Source: JAMLHH01 sp035515235
GTDB lineage: Bacteria > Bacteroidota > Bacteroidia > Chitinophagales > JADIYW01
Assembly (NCBI GenBank): GCA_035515235.1
Contig: DATJBS010000012.1
Location: 144,833 to 208,832 of the forward strand
Length of the DNA stretch: 64,000 nucleotides
Reading direction: 5' to 3'
The notes below the pieces were generated by a model, which was given only the letters and a program-made list of their open reading frames with translations, did not search any database and was not told the DNA's origin. Below are positions 43,484-52,981 of the stretch, one piece after another. The position numbers were made by a program, and so were the translations under genes. The first letter of the stretch is position 1. Each line of letters begins with the position of its first letter.

Positions 43484-44581
43484 ATGAAAAAGTTACTGTA
43501 CATATTTTTGGTAGTATCAGTCGTTGCAAATAGTTGTAAAAAAGAAAATGCCACTCAATACTTTAGCGGAGAATATAATGATGATCCTAGAGTATTGAGC
43601 AAAATTGCTTTTGGCTCTTGTGCGTCACAGATGGATTATTTTGCTTTAGATCCTGTTAAAAATAGAGGGATATTTTCTACTATCGTAGATAAAAATCCTG
43701 ATGTATATATTGCAGGAGGGGATAATGTTTATGCCGATATTATTGCTGTATTGCCGGGTAATGTAGAGTATATCAATACTGCATACAGACAGATGTGGGC
43801 AGATCCAGATTTTATGAATTTAAGAAACAATGTGCCAATCATTGCCACTTGGGATGACCACGATTACGGTCAAAATGATGGTACATCTATGAATGTTTCT
43901 AAAGTCGTAGCTAAAAATGCCTTTTTGAGTTGGTGGAAAATTCCACAAAACAGCCCAATTAGAAAAAGAGACGGAATTTATCAGACCTATTATTACGGTC
44001 CAAAAGATAAGAGAGTGCAAGTTATTATGCTAGACCTTAGATATTTTCAATCTGCAAAAGGACAATTACCTTTAGCAGGTTTGAGTGGGTACTCTTTACA
44101 AACGGATACTAATAAAACTATGCTTGGAGCATTACAGTGGGCATGGCTTAAACAAGAATTGAAGAAACCTGCAAAAGTTAGAATTATTATGTCAAGTATG
44201 CAGTTCTCTGCAGAATATAACAAATTTGAAAATTGGGCGGTCTTTCCTCATGAAATTGAAAATATGTATGATGTTATCCGTGAGACAAAAGCTGAAGGTG
44301 TTTTCTTCTTAAGTGGTGACGTGCATTATGCAGATATGAATGTCAGAAAACCAGACAATCTATACCCGATGTATGACTTCACGAGTAGCGGACTTACACA
44401 TATAGAGAAAAATCCGTACACTAGTATTTATAGAAATATCGAGTCGTTTCATGATTTGAATTTTGGAATGGTCAGAATTGATTGGAACACAACACCTGTA
44501 AGTATAAAAGTTGAAATCTGTAATAAAGCAGGCGATGTAGTAAGAGAAAAAGAAATTAGTCTCGACGATTTGAAATTCTAA
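43484..44581 (+). CDS. PhoD-like alkaline phosphatase lipoprotein
   Basis: The 365-residue lipoprotein (lipobox VANSC, Cys18) has a compact PhoD metallophosphatase core. The order is IAFGSCASQ, DVYIAGGDNVYADI, TWDDHDYGQND, VQVIMLDLRYF, MSSMQFSAEYNKFENWAVFP and GVFFLSGDVHYADM. It lacks both the N-terminal beta domain and the T9SS sorting domain of the two PhoD-like genes at 27.9-31.8 kb, so it is a different subfamily, held in a membrane rather than secreted by type IX. It should hydrolyse phosphoesters in the periplasm. It is a single gene with non-coding regions on both sides. Confidence 0.88.
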   Translation: MKKLLYIFLVVSVVANSCKKENATQYFSGEYNDDPRVLSKIAFGSCASQMDYFALDPVKNRGIFSTIVDKNPDVYIAGGDNVYADIIAVLPGNVEYINTAYRQMWADPDFMNLRNNVPIIATWDDHDYGQNDGTSMNVSKVVAKNAFLSWWKIPQNSPIRKRDGIYQTYYYGPKDKRVQVIMLDLRYFQSAKGQLPLAGLSGYSLQTDTNKTMLGALQWAWLKQELKKPAKVRIIMSSMQFSAEYNKFENWAVFPHEIENMYDVIRETKAEGVFFLSGDVHYADMNVRKPDNLYPMYDFTSSGLTHIEKNPYTSIYRNIESFHDLNFGMVRIDWNTTPVSIKVEICNKAGDVVREKEISLDDLKF

Positions 44582-44665
44582 TTTCTTATCGATTAGTAAG
44601 CTTTTTATTTGATGCTCAATCCATACAGCTAGTGCATATTGAGCCTTCGTTCATTAAGCCTTCGT

Positions 44666-44784
44666 TCACTGAGCGTAGCCGAAATGCCTTATTGCGGTCA
44701 CTGAGCGTAGTCGAAGTACCTTATTGCGGTCACTGTGCGAGGTCGAAGTGCCTTATTGCGGTCACTGAGCGTAGTCGAAGTGCC
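44666..44784. repeat. Tandem repeat, 32-bp unit, about 3.7 copies
   Basis: Copies start at 44666, 44698, 44730 and 44762; each opens TCACTG(A/T)GCG(T/A)(A/G)G(C/T)CGAA and the first three close TTATTGCGG. Copies differ by one to four bases. The core CACTGAGC...GTCGAAGTG also occurs singly near 47.67 and 47.82 kb. It is not CRISPR: there are no distinct spacers. The region is more GC-rich than its surroundings. Confidence 0.85.
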
Positions 44785-44805
44785 GAAACGTATCCTTAAA
44801 ATACA

Positions 44806-44832
44806 ACAACCAACTTTCTATAAGTTGGTTGT
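44806..44832. terminator. Hairpin between PhoD-like lipoprotein gene and dodecin gene
   Basis: 11-bp perfect stem ACAACCAACTT/AAGTTGGTTGT with a five-base loop. It lies between convergent genes, 31 bases after the dodecin stop. The T tails are weak on both sides, so terminator function is likely but not certain. Confidence 0.6.
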
Positions 44833-44862
44833 TTCATTAATTGTAAGTTTTTGTAGATAAAT

Positions 44863-45060
44863 CTATTCAACTCTAAAAGAAACTTTACAAACACAACCAT
44901 AAGTTACAATCTCGCCATTTTTAACATGACACTTCATGTCCTTGATATAAACGCTATCAATATTTTTTACGGTTTTTGAAACTTCCTTTACTGCATTTTT
45001 TACTGCATCGTCAAAACTAACTTCTGAAGTAGCTATTACTTCTAACACTTTTACTATCAT
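44863..45060 (-). CDS. Dodecin family flavin-binding protein
   Basis: The 65-residue protein has the dodecin layout: a short strand (VKVLEVIATSEVSFDDAVKNAV), one helix (KEVSKTVKNIDSVYIKD) and two strands ending VCKVSFRVE. Dodecins form hollow dodecamers that store and protect flavins. The usual flavin-stacking Trp after the helix region is not obvious here; the equivalent position appears to be Tyr39 or Met43, which is worth checking. Two Cys residues near the end (GCVCKV) are unusual. The gene stands alone, in a region rich in repeats. Confidence 0.85.
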   Translation of the reverse strand: MIVKVLEVIATSEVSFDDAVKNAVKEVSKTVKNIDSVYIKDMKCHVKNGEIVTYGCVCKVSFRVE

Positions 45061-45401
45061 AATATATTTTTTAATTACTCCATAATTTAGTCTTTTTTTA
45101 CTAGATATGTTACGAAAATGTAAAGTTTTTTTTCTTGTTAAAGTAATTTGTAATTAGATTCTTTCAGGAGGGTGAATTGTACAGAAACTAAAATATGACC
45201 GTAGATAACGGAAACGTATATCTACAAACCTATTAAGCATCACGCTCGTATCTCCAACATCAGTTTCTTAATTAGTTAATATTTATAGAATCAGCGCAAT
45301 CCGCGGGCTATTATTTTCGTAATGACGAAGTTTCAAATTCAAAACGGTCTAATGTCTTTTGATCTACCGTCTAAAAATCTAAATAGTTCAAACGTTGAAA
45401 T
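45061..45401. other. Non-coding region with a dispersed repeat
   Basis: No gene. The segment 45321-45363 recurs at 47735-47777 with few changes: both run from AATGACG(A/G)AG through AAAACGGTCTAATGTCTTTTG. The two copies flank the ClC gene in the same orientation. Confidence 0.6.
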
Positions 45402-47291
45402 CTACTCTTTACCTGTCTTAAAATACTGTCTAATTTTCTTGCCATGCACTAATAATTTCAAACTATTTCTTTTGATAGAAATAGAAGCTTGATTAGTGAT
45501 GTGATGATCTTTGAGCTTTAGCTTATAACTAGAAATTATGTTTTTATAAGAAAGTATTCCAATGATATTTTGATTTTCATTAGACAATACCGGCAATACA
45601 TCAATATCCTCTCTTGCCATGATTTCTACTGCTTTTTTTAAGCTTTGATTATCGTGAATAGTAATTGGTTTTTGTTGAATTAGAGTAGTGATTTTACTAT
45701 CTGTGTCATTGATTTTGCTGAATAAATTGGATGAGCTGATGATTCCTTTATAATCTCCTTTCAAATTAGAAACTATATAAAAATTACTTTGAAATTGACC
45801 TTCGTTTTTTAATCCTTCTATAGCTTCTCCTATAGTATTATCATCAGATAAAATAATTCCATTTTGATCCATCACTTGACTGACATGGATATTCTCTAAA
45901 ACATCTGGCTCGTAAGAGTCGGGAGTGATTACACCTCTTCTAGCTATCTTTTCCGTCATAATAGTATGCTCCATAAAGAAAAATGAGACAAAATAAGAAG
46001 CACTACAAGTAGCCAATAATGGTAGCAAAGCATTCGATTGACCTGTAGTTTCTAATGCAAAAATGATAGAAGTGATAAATGCTCTCGAAGCTCCTGCAAA
46101 CATTGCCGCCATGCCTACCAATGCAGCTAGAGAGATATTAATATCTGAACCAGGAAATGTTCTCAAAATTAATACTCCAAGTATAGCTCCAATAGCTCCG
46201 CCTATGGTTAATAATGGTGCTAAAGTTCCGCCCGAAGTTCCACTTCCTAAAGCAACCGCCCACGAAATAAATTTTAGAGCACAAAGAGAAATGACAAAAT
46301 GAAAAGCTAAATTTCCTGCAAGAATATCTGTAATATTAGTATATCCGACGCCTAATGTTTTGGGTTCGATATAGCCAATCACACCTACGACTAAGCCTCC
46401 TAGAGCAGGCCACCACATCCAATGAATCGGTAGTTTTTCAAAACCATCTTCTATTAAGTAAACGAATTTTGTCGTTAAAACTGACAATATGCCAATAATG
46501 ATTCCCATCATGCTATAAGTAAAAAGAGCAATATTGCTTGCGCTTTCTATAACTTTTCCGAATGCGAAAACAGGTTCTTGACCAAACAACAAATGATGAC
46601 CAGCAGCTCCAGTAATGCAGGCTAAAGCTATTGGAATAATTGAGCGTGGAGAGAATTCAAATAATAATAATTCTATGGCTAAAAATATCGCTGCGATAGG
46701 AGTTCCAAAAATAGCGGACATCCCCGCAGTAGCGCCAGCAGCTAGTAAAATCTTTCTTTCGTTGGGAGAGATTTTTAATAATTGACCTAGAGTAGAACCT
46801 AATGCTCCACCTGTGGCAATAATAGGTCCTTCAGCTCCGAATGGTCCGCCCGAACCGATAGATATTGCTGATGAAATCGGTTTGAGATAAGTGATAGTGG
46901 GCTTAATTTTACTTTGATTAGTCAAAATCTGCTCCATCGCTTCGGGAATACCATGACCGCGGATTGCCTTTGATCCGTATAGCGCCATCAGACCTACAAT
47001 TACTCCTCCAATAGCAGGAATAAAAATCACCCATATCCCTAACTGATGATTAAATGGGCTACTAGCTTTTGCAGAAAAATTACCATAGAAGGAGATATTA
47101 GTAATCAAATCAATTAGATGAACTAATAATTTTGCAATCAAACTGATACATACAGCAATGAAAACCGCTAGCATTGAAATACCAACAATTCTTTTTTTAT
47201 TATTAATGGAGGTTGAACTTAAATTTTCTGCTTTTAAAGTAGAGTCTAGCGAGATAGAAATGGGAATGCGATCAAAGAATGTTTTGCTCAT
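45402..47291 (-). CDS. ClC-family chloride channel/antiporter with CBS domains
   Basis: The 629-residue protein has a ClC membrane domain (about 35-450) and a tandem CBS pair (about 465-590, with VSQVMDQNGIILSDDN and KPITIHDNQSLKKAVEIM). Ion-path motifs are GSGGP at 146-150, GAEGP at 152-156 with the gating Glu154 (E. coli Glu148), and GSGTSGGTLAPLLTIGG. The gating Glu suggests either a gated channel or a Cl-/H+ exchanger; the proton Glu of exchangers (E. coli Glu203) would lie in the LAIELLLFEFSPRS segment, where Glu residues are present. CBS pairs bind nucleotides and may regulate gating. It is a single gene flanked by non-coding repeats. Confidence 0.9.
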   Translation of the reverse strand: MSKTFFDRIPISISLDSTLKAENLSSTSINNKKRIVGISMLAVFIAVCISLIAKLLVHLIDLITNISFYGNFSAKASSPFNHQLGIWVIFIPAIGGVIVGLMALYGSKAIRGHGIPEAMEQILTNQSKIKPTITYLKPISSAISIGSGGPFGAEGPIIATGGALGSTLGQLLKISPNERKILLAAGATAGMSAIFGTPIAAIFLAIELLLFEFSPRSIIPIALACITGAAGHHLLFGQEPVFAFGKVIESASNIALFTYSMMGIIIGILSVLTTKFVYLIEDGFEKLPIHWMWWPALGGLVVGVIGYIEPKTLGVGYTNITDILAGNLAFHFVISLCALKFISWAVALGSGTSGGTLAPLLTIGGAIGAILGVLILRTFPGSDINISLAALVGMAAMFAGASRAFITSIIFALETTGQSNALLPLLATCSASYFVSFFFMEHTIMTEKIARRGVITPDSYEPDVLENIHVSQVMDQNGIILSDDNTIGEAIEGLKNEGQFQSNFYIVSNLKGDYKGIISSSNLFSKINDTDSKITTLIQQKPITIHDNQSLKKAVEIMAREDIDVLPVLSNENQNIIGILSYKNIISSYKLKLKDHHITNQASISIKRNSLKLLVHGKKIRQYFKTGKE

Positions 47292-48032
47292 TTACTTTTT
47301 GTAATTGTAACTATTATTAATGCACCAAAATAGTTGGTCATAGAATACTAAGATTTACAGAGGTCTGCTCTAAAAAAATCAACTAAAAAGTGATTTTTTT
47401 AAATAGATATAGTCGACCTATATACAAATCTAATATCCTCAGAAAAAAATTAAGTGTGTTTTATAATAAAAAATTGTAAAGATTATTGTGTCCTTCGCAA
47501 TGACAAGTTGATTTATAAATGTCGGATTCAAGAATTATGTCATGCTGAAAGCGTCTTAATACAATACTAAAGTGATTCTTACTGAATGACGATTATTTAC
47601 AATATTTGTAATAGTATCTGAATTAGTCGATTAGCAAAGTTGGAAGTGTAATCACTGAACTTTCGGTCATTGAGCTTCGTCGAAATGCGATCTGAAAGCT
47701 GTGGACTATTAAAATAGATTGCTTAGTTACTCGCAATGACGGAGTTTTAAGTTTAAAACGGTCTAATGTCTTTTGTCCAATGTCGTTAAGTAAGTGGAAA
47801 ATGTCATTCTGACGAAGGTGGTCACTGAGCAACGTCGAAGTGAAGGATCTCTGATGCTTAGGTATATAGAGAGCTTGTCGAACTGCTCTCGAAGTATCAA
47901 ATGCATAGTAATTAAGAGATCCTTCAATCCACTAACGTTACTTTCAGGATGAGAACATTGCTCAACTTAAAGACATTGGTCTTTTAGTCTACTGTCTTAT
48001 AATCTTAACTTCTTAATGTTTAAATTGAATTC
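47292..48032. other. Non-coding region with REP-like repeats
   Basis: About 740 bases with no credible gene. It holds the second copy of the dispersed repeat (47735-47777), single copies of the TCACTGAGC...GTCGAAGTG element (around 47667-47690 and 47820-47842), and an 11-bp inverted repeat GAAGGATCTCT/AGAGATCCTTC at 47842-47852 and 47915-47925. The combination looks like a composite palindromic repeat of the kind spread by Bacteroidota REP-type elements. No transposase gene is nearby. Confidence 0.55.
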
Positions 48033-49238
48033 TTACCTCCCAAATTGAAACCATTCCGATAAATAGTGCTTCCTTTTGTTCAGCCAATCGGAGACCATAT
48101 CCATCCCTATAACAGAAAACGTAATTCCATTGCCTCCAAAACCCAAAACGAAATAGCTGTTTTTAAATCCCGAATGCTTACCTATATAAGGTAGACCATC
48201 TTTAGTCTCACCGAAAGTGCCTGCCCAAGCAAAATCGGTATAGAAATTAGCATCTGGAAAATATTTTTTAAAGGTTTTTACTAGTTTCTTTTCTTTTTTG
48301 CAAATCAATTCATCTCTTTTAATGGGATCTTTAAACTCTTCATCTTCTCCACCGACCAAAATTCTACCGTCATCTGTAGTGCGCATATATATGTACGGAT
48401 CAGCAGTGTCCCAAATTAAGATATCAGGAAATTCGTCATTGATTTGTGAATTGACTTCTGAGACTATTGCGTAAGTACTTAAAAGGTCTACAAATTTTTC
48501 AGGTATAAGATTTGTGGCTTCATATCCCATACAGAAAATCGTTTTTTGAGCTTTAATCTTAGCTCCGGTTTCTAAAAGAATTTCATTATGATTTTTATGG
48601 TATTTGATATCTATAAATTCTGTTTTGTCAAAGACCCTCAATCCTTTTTTGATATTGTAAATTAAGAGTTCGTGTACCAATCTAAATGCATCCACACTGC
48701 CGCCCATTTGTGAAAGAATACCTGCGTAAGCTTGATGTAAATTATATTTTTTCTTTAAATCTTCCTCCGAAACCCATTCTACATCATAACCTGCATCTTT
48801 TCTTGCCTTAAATTCATTCTCTAAGACTTTTACATCTTTTTTAAAAGAAGCGAAATAGAGCGATTTTTTATTTGCAAAACCTGCTTCAGATTTTATCTCT
48901 TTACAGATTTTCTTTAATTGATTGATAGAGTCAAAACAAGCTTTATAACTGGCTTCTGCGCCTTCTTTTCCTATTTTTTCAATCAACTGATAAAGCGGTA
49001 CGTCTATTTCGTATTGCAACATGGATGTCGTAGCGGATGAACTACCATTAGCGATTTCTCTTTTATCTATCAAAATAGTTTTATAACCTTTTTCAATACA
49101 TTGATGTGCAATCAAGCTGCCTGTAATGCCGCCACCAATAACTAAAACCTCACATTCTACATCTTCTCTAAGTGATGGAAATGATTTTATAATACCGTTT
49201 TTTACCAACCAAAAGGGTTCGTTCGATTTTAAATCCAT
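48033..49238 (-). CDS. FAD-dependent oxidoreductase of the DAO (D-amino acid oxidase) family
   Basis: The 401-residue flavoprotein has the dinucleotide motif VLVIGGGITGSLIAHQCIEKG (about 29-49) and the family signature DKREIANGSSSATTSML. The C-terminal FAD-contact segment is FVLGFGGNGITFSVIG. It belongs to the glycine-oxidase-like DAO group, which oxidises amine substrates such as amino acids or sarcosine-type compounds. The FAWAGTFGETKDGLPYIG block supports this. No Rieske domain is attached. The substrate is not evident, and the neighbours (ClC gene, DUF421) give no hint. Confidence 0.87.
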   Translation of the reverse strand: MDLKSNEPFWLVKNGIIKSFPSLREDVECEVLVIGGGITGSLIAHQCIEKGYKTILIDKREIANGSSSATTSMLQYEIDVPLYQLIEKIGKEGAEASYKACFDSINQLKKICKEIKSEAGFANKKSLYFASFKKDVKVLENEFKARKDAGYDVEWVSEEDLKKKYNLHQAYAGILSQMGGSVDAFRLVHELLIYNIKKGLRVFDKTEFIDIKYHKNHNEILLETGAKIKAQKTIFCMGYEATNLIPEKFVDLLSTYAIVSEVNSQINDEFPDILIWDTADPYIYMRTTDDGRILVGGEDEEFKDPIKRDELICKKEKKLVKTFKKYFPDANFYTDFAWAGTFGETKDGLPYIGKHSGFKNSYFVLGFGGNGITFSVIGMDMVSDWLNKRKHYLSEWFQFGR

Positions 49239-49421
49239 GATTGAAATGCATTTGAATTTTTCAAAGTATAGTTTTCATTTACTACTTGAGATAACTCCTT
49301 CTTTTTGATAGATGTTACATTTTATAAGAAATAAATTAAATCTTCAGCTGAATAATTAGGACATCGATACTCTTTACATTTTTAATATTTGGATATACAT
49401 TAAAGGAATAAAAAATCAGAC

Positions 49422-50102
49422 ATGGATTTGATTAAAATGTTTTTTGAAGGAGTGGAGAAAAGCTTTTCCATTGAAATCATTGGAAGAACATTTTTTATGT
49501 TCATTTTAATTCTGATAGTTTTAAGATTATCAGGAAGGAGAGGAGTCCGACAATTAACATTATTTGAAGTCGCCATTATTTTAGGAATGGGTTCTGCTGC
49601 AGGTGACCCTATGTTTCAGGAAGATCTTCCTTTGTTTTATGGCGCTATCGTATTATTCTCTGTAATAGTATTATACAAAATCATCACTTTTGCTAGTTCA
49701 AAGTCTAAATTTTTCTCAAAGATTTTAGAAGGAGAAGTAATGGTGATTGTCGAAGCAGGACAATTTAATATAGATGAAAATCGAAAATCTGATTTTTCTC
49801 AAAATGAGTTCTTTGGTGAATTACGCAATCAATCCATAGAGCATTTGGGTCAAGTGAAAATAGCTCTTTTAGAAGTGGATGGTTCATTGAGTATATTGAA
49901 GTTTGATCATGATCATGTAAAATACGGTTTGCCATTATTTCCTAATTTATACAAGGAAGTCAAAGTAGATAAAATTGCAGGTCCTTATGCCTGTATGTTT
50001 TGTGGAAATATTGTAGAAAAAATTGACCACACACCTTATTCATGCGCTCGATGTCATTCAGAAAAATGGTCTATTGCTATAAATAATAAGTATGTGGGTT
50101 AA
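49422..50102 (+). CDS. DUF421 (YetF-like) membrane protein with C-terminal zinc ribbon
   Basis: The 226-residue protein has three hydrophobic segments (about 20-36, 45-58 and 66-84), with the DUF421 signatures RLSGRRGVRQLTLFEVAIILGMGSAAGDP and a cytoplasmic domain containing FFGELRNQSIEHLGQVKIALLE. The C-terminus has two pairs, CMFCGN (190s) and SCARCHSEKW (about 210), that look like a zinc ribbon and are not part of the minimal family. The role is unknown; YetF-type proteins are spore or envelope proteins in Bacillus. It is directly upstream of the nuo operon but separated by 185 bases with a promoter. Confidence 0.82.
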   Translation: MDLIKMFFEGVEKSFSIEIIGRTFFMFILILIVLRLSGRRGVRQLTLFEVAIILGMGSAAGDPMFQEDLPLFYGAIVLFSVIVLYKIITFASSKSKFFSKILEGEVMVIVEAGQFNIDENRKSDFSQNEFFGELRNQSIEHLGQVKIALLEVDGSLSILKFDHDHVKYGLPLFPNLYKEVKVDKIAGPYACMFCGNIVEKIDHTPYSCARCHSEKWSIAINNKYVG

Positions 50103-50259
50103 CTTAAAACTATCCAAAACTTTATTTTAAATCAATGTTGTATTAAATATTTTAACAGTATTTAATATCATTAAATAGAAAAGCTACAAATAAGCTTATT
50201 AGAGGGATAATAATTTTAATTTACTATTGAATAGATGTCTTTTTTAGAGGTTAAATAGC

Positions 50260-50267
50260 TAACTTTG
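50260..50267 (+). promoter_or_regulatory. Putative -7 box of the nuo operon
   Basis: TAACTTTG fits TAnnTTTG, 20 bases before the nuoA ATG, giving transcription start near 50274. The -33 region is only T-rich (50240-50245) without a clear TTTG. Confidence 0.5.
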
Positions 50268-50287
50268 TATAGTTTTTACGTAGAATT

Positions 50288-50650
50288 ATGAATGGTACTA
50301 TAGATTACTTGCCGATACTGATACAATTTGTAGTAGCTTTTGGTTTCGTAGTTACAACGTTGATTTTTGCTGGAATTGTCGGACCAAAATCTCAAGGCGT
50401 TGTAAAAGATTTGAACTTTGAGTGTGGTGTAGAGTCTGTCGGAAACGCTAGAGCACCATTTTCAGTAAAGTTTTTTTTAGTTGCAATTTTATTCGTTTTA
50501 TTTGATGTAGAAGTCATCTTCATGTACCCTTGGGCAGTAAATTTCAGAGAGTTTGAAATAGAAGGTTTGATTAAAATGTTCTTCTTTATGGGCTCCTTAT
50601 TATTAGGGTTTTTCTATGTCATTAAAAAGGGAGGATTGGACTGGGATTAG
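50288..50650 (+). CDS. nuoA: NADH-quinone oxidoreductase subunit A
   Basis: The 120-residue subunit of complex I has three membrane helices. The long loop between helices 1 and 2 carries the family signature FECGVESVGNARAPFSVKFF, followed by LFVLFDVEVIFMYPWAV. NuoA lies at the joint between the peripheral and membrane arms near the quinone site. It is the first gene of a 14-gene operon in the standard order A to N, 37 bases before nuoB. Confidence 0.95.
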   Translation: MNGTIDYLPILIQFVVAFGFVVTTLIFAGIVGPKSQGVVKDLNFECGVESVGNARAPFSVKFFLVAILFVLFDVEVIFMYPWAVNFREFEIEGLIKMFFFMGSLLLGFFYVIKKGGLDWD

Positions 50651-50687
50651 TGCTTGCATTAGTCTTGAATTCTTAAAATAAAAAATC

Positions 50688-51245
50688 ATGTCAAACGGTT
50701 CTTCAATAACATTAGATGCGCCCCCAATTGGGATAGAAGGTCAAGGATATTTCTTAACTTCTTTAGATCAAGTAGTAGGAATGGCTCGTAAAAATTCTTT
50801 ATGGCCGCTTCCATTTGCTACTTCCTGCTGTGGTATAGAATTTATGGGTACTATGGCTTCTCATTATGATTTAGCTCAGTTTGGTTCTGAGAGATTATCT
50901 TTCTCTCCACGTCAAGCTGATATGTTGATGGTTATGGGAACTATAGCTAAAAAAATGGGTCCAATCTTAAGGCAAGTATATACTCAAATGGCAGAACCTA
51001 AATGGGTGATTTCTGTTGGAGCTTGTGCTTGTAGTGGTGGGATATTTGATAGTTATAGTGTCTTGCAGGGAATTGATAAAATTATACCTGTAGACGTATA
51101 TGTTCCTGGATGTCCACCTAGACCTGAGCAAATTCTTGATGGAGTCAATAGACTTCAGGAATTAGTTCAGAACGAAACCATCAGAAGAAGAGATTCGCCA
51201 GAATATAAAGCTTTATTACGTTCATATGGTATTGATATTAAGTAA
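50688..51245 (+). CDS. nuoB: NADH-quinone oxidoreductase subunit B
   Basis: The 185-residue protein holds cluster N2, the last Fe-S centre before quinone. Ligand Cys residues are Cys47/Cys48 (TSCCGIEF), Cys113 (GACACSGG; Cys115 is the alternative) and Cys142 (VPGCPPRPE). The N-terminus is short and the C-terminus ends after YKALLRSYGIDIK. The stop codon overlaps the nuoC start by one base, so the two are translationally coupled. Confidence 0.96.
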   Translation: MSNGSSITLDAPPIGIEGQGYFLTSLDQVVGMARKNSLWPLPFATSCCGIEFMGTMASHYDLAQFGSERLSFSPRQADMLMVMGTIAKKMGPILRQVYTQMAEPKWVISVGACACSGGIFDSYSVLQGIDKIIPVDVYVPGCPPRPEQILDGVNRLQELVQNETIRRRDSPEYKALLRSYGIDIK

Positions 51246-51760
51246 TGGAAGTAGATAAACAGAAAGTTGTAGATAGCTTAATTCAACAGTTTGAAGGAAA
51301 TGTTGGAAATATCGAAGAGACTTACGGATTGACTACCCTTCAGGTACGTAAATCTTCTATTTTTGAAGTCATCAAATACTTGAAAGAAGAACAGTCATTT
51401 ACATTATTGACAGATGTCTGTGGTATGCATTTTCCAGATAATGATCCTGAGATGCAATTTGCAGTAGTTTATCACATTCACAATTTATTTAAAAATATTC
51501 GTCTAAGATTAAGAGTCTTTTTGCCAGCAGACAATCCAGAAGTGGATAGTATGGTGGATGTTTTCTCCAGTGCAAATTGGCAAGAAAGAGAGACTTATGA
51601 TTTTTTCGGAATAATATTTAAAAATCATCCTAATCTTGTGCGCATATTAAATATGGACGAGATGGAGGTATTCCCATTAAGAAAAGAATTCCCTTTAGAA
51701 GATGGAGGTCGTATTGATAAAGATGACAGATTCTTTGGTAGAAGCATTCATAATGAATAA
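51245..51760 (+). CDS. nuoC: NADH-quinone oxidoreductase subunit C
   Basis: The 171-residue peripheral-arm subunit has the 30-kDa subunit signature ERETYDFFGIIFKNHPNLVRIL followed by MDEMEVFPLRKEFPLE. It is not fused to NuoD, unlike in E. coli, where NuoCD is one protein. It starts by one-base overlap with nuoB and ends two bases before nuoD. Confidence 0.95.
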   Translation: MEVDKQKVVDSLIQQFEGNVGNIEETYGLTTLQVRKSSIFEVIKYLKEEQSFTLLTDVCGMHFPDNDPEMQFAVVYHIHNLFKNIRLRLRVFLPADNPEVDSMVDVFSSANWQERETYDFFGIIFKNHPNLVRILNMDEMEVFPLRKEFPLEDGGRIDKDDRFFGRSIHNE

Positions 51761-51762
51761 TT

Positions 51763-52980
51763 ATGACAGTTAAGAGATTTGAAGAGTTTATAAAGAAGCA
51801 TGAGAATGATTCAGATATGGAATTGCAAATTCTAAATCTAGGGCCTACTCATCCATCTACACATGGTATTTTCCAGAATATTCTTCTCATGGATGGGGAG
51901 ACGATATTGGATTCAGAACCTACTGTAGGTTACATACATAGAGCATTTGAAAAAATAGCGGAAAGAAGACCCTATAATCAGATTGTACCTCTTACGGACC
52001 GTATGAACTATTGTTCATCACCGATCAATAATATTGGTTTTAACATGACTGTAGAAAAGCTTGTAGGTATAGAAGTGCCTAAGAGAGCTCAATACATTCG
52101 TGTGATTATCATGGAATTAGCTAGAATTGCAGATCATTTGATTTGTAATTCAGTCATTGGTGTAGATACAGGAGCCTTGACGGGTTTCTTATATGTTTTC
52201 CAAATTAGAGAGAAAATATATGATGTTTATGAGCAAATCTGTGGTGCTCGATTAACTACTAACTTAAGTAGAATCGGTGGCATGGAAAGAGATTTGACTC
52301 CAAAAATGATTGAAATGATTCATAGTCTTTTGGCAGAAGCTAAAAAGACTTTTGCTGAATTTGAAACCCTTATGACTCGTAATAGAATATTTATGGATAG
52401 AACCGTAAATGTGGGCGGAATTTCTGCAGACCGTGCTTTAAACTATGGCTTTACAGGTCCTAACTTAAGAGCAGCAGGTGTGGATTATGATGTAAGAGTG
52501 ATGAATCCTTACAGTTCTTATGAAGATTTTGATTTCAAAGTTCCAGTTGGAAGCTCAGGAGATTGTTACGACAGGTTTTGTGTAAGAGAAGCTGAGATTT
52601 GGGAAAGTATTTCTATTATAGAACAAGCATTAAAGAACTTACCTGATGGTGACTTCCATGCTGACGTTCCAGAATTTTACCTTCCTCCAAAACAAGAAGT
52701 TTACCATAATATGGAAGCTTTAATTTACCACTTCAAAATAGTTATGGGTGAAATGCCTATTCCTGCAGGAGAAGTTTATCATGCAGTAGAAGGAGGTAAT
52801 GGAGAGTTAGGGTTTTATTTAGTCAGTGATGGTGGTCGTACGCCATATAGACTTCACTTTAGAAGACCATGTTTTATTTACTATCAAGCTTTTGCAGAAA
52901 TGATAAAAGGTAGCATGTTGTCAGATGCAATTGCTACTATGAGTAGTTTAAATGTAATAGCAGGAGAATTGGACGCATAA
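51763..52980 (+). CDS. nuoD: NADH-quinone oxidoreductase subunit D
   Basis: The 405-residue 49-kDa-type subunit forms the quinone site together with NuoB. Motifs are LGPTHPSTHGIFQ (27-39), EPTVGYIHRAFEKIAE (53-68) and RLTTNLSRIGGM, with a C-terminal GRTPYRLHFRRPCFIYYQAF. The conserved His and Tyr residues that contact quinone lie in the HPSTHG segment and in DRMNYCSS. It is spaced two bases from nuoC and ends one base before nuoE. Confidence 0.96.
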   Translation: MTVKRFEEFIKKHENDSDMELQILNLGPTHPSTHGIFQNILLMDGETILDSEPTVGYIHRAFEKIAERRPYNQIVPLTDRMNYCSSPINNIGFNMTVEKLVGIEVPKRAQYIRVIIMELARIADHLICNSVIGVDTGALTGFLYVFQIREKIYDVYEQICGARLTTNLSRIGGMERDLTPKMIEMIHSLLAEAKKTFAEFETLMTRNRIFMDRTVNVGGISADRALNYGFTGPNLRAAGVDYDVRVMNPYSSYEDFDFKVPVGSSGDCYDRFCVREAEIWESISIIEQALKNLPDGDFHADVPEFYLPPKQEVYHNMEALIYHFKIVMGEMPIPAGEVYHAVEGGNGELGFYLVSDGGRTPYRLHFRRPCFIYYQAFAEMIKGSMLSDAIATMSSLNVIAGELDA

Positions 52981-52981
52981 G

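Noticed and set aside
44666..44784. Possible short CRISPR array
   Set aside because: The units are contiguous with a 32-bp period and no unique spacers, and no cas gene is present.
47623..47832. 69-codon minus-strand frame in the ClC-DAO intergenic region
   Set aside because: It consists of REP-like repeat sequence found elsewhere in the window and has no family resemblance.
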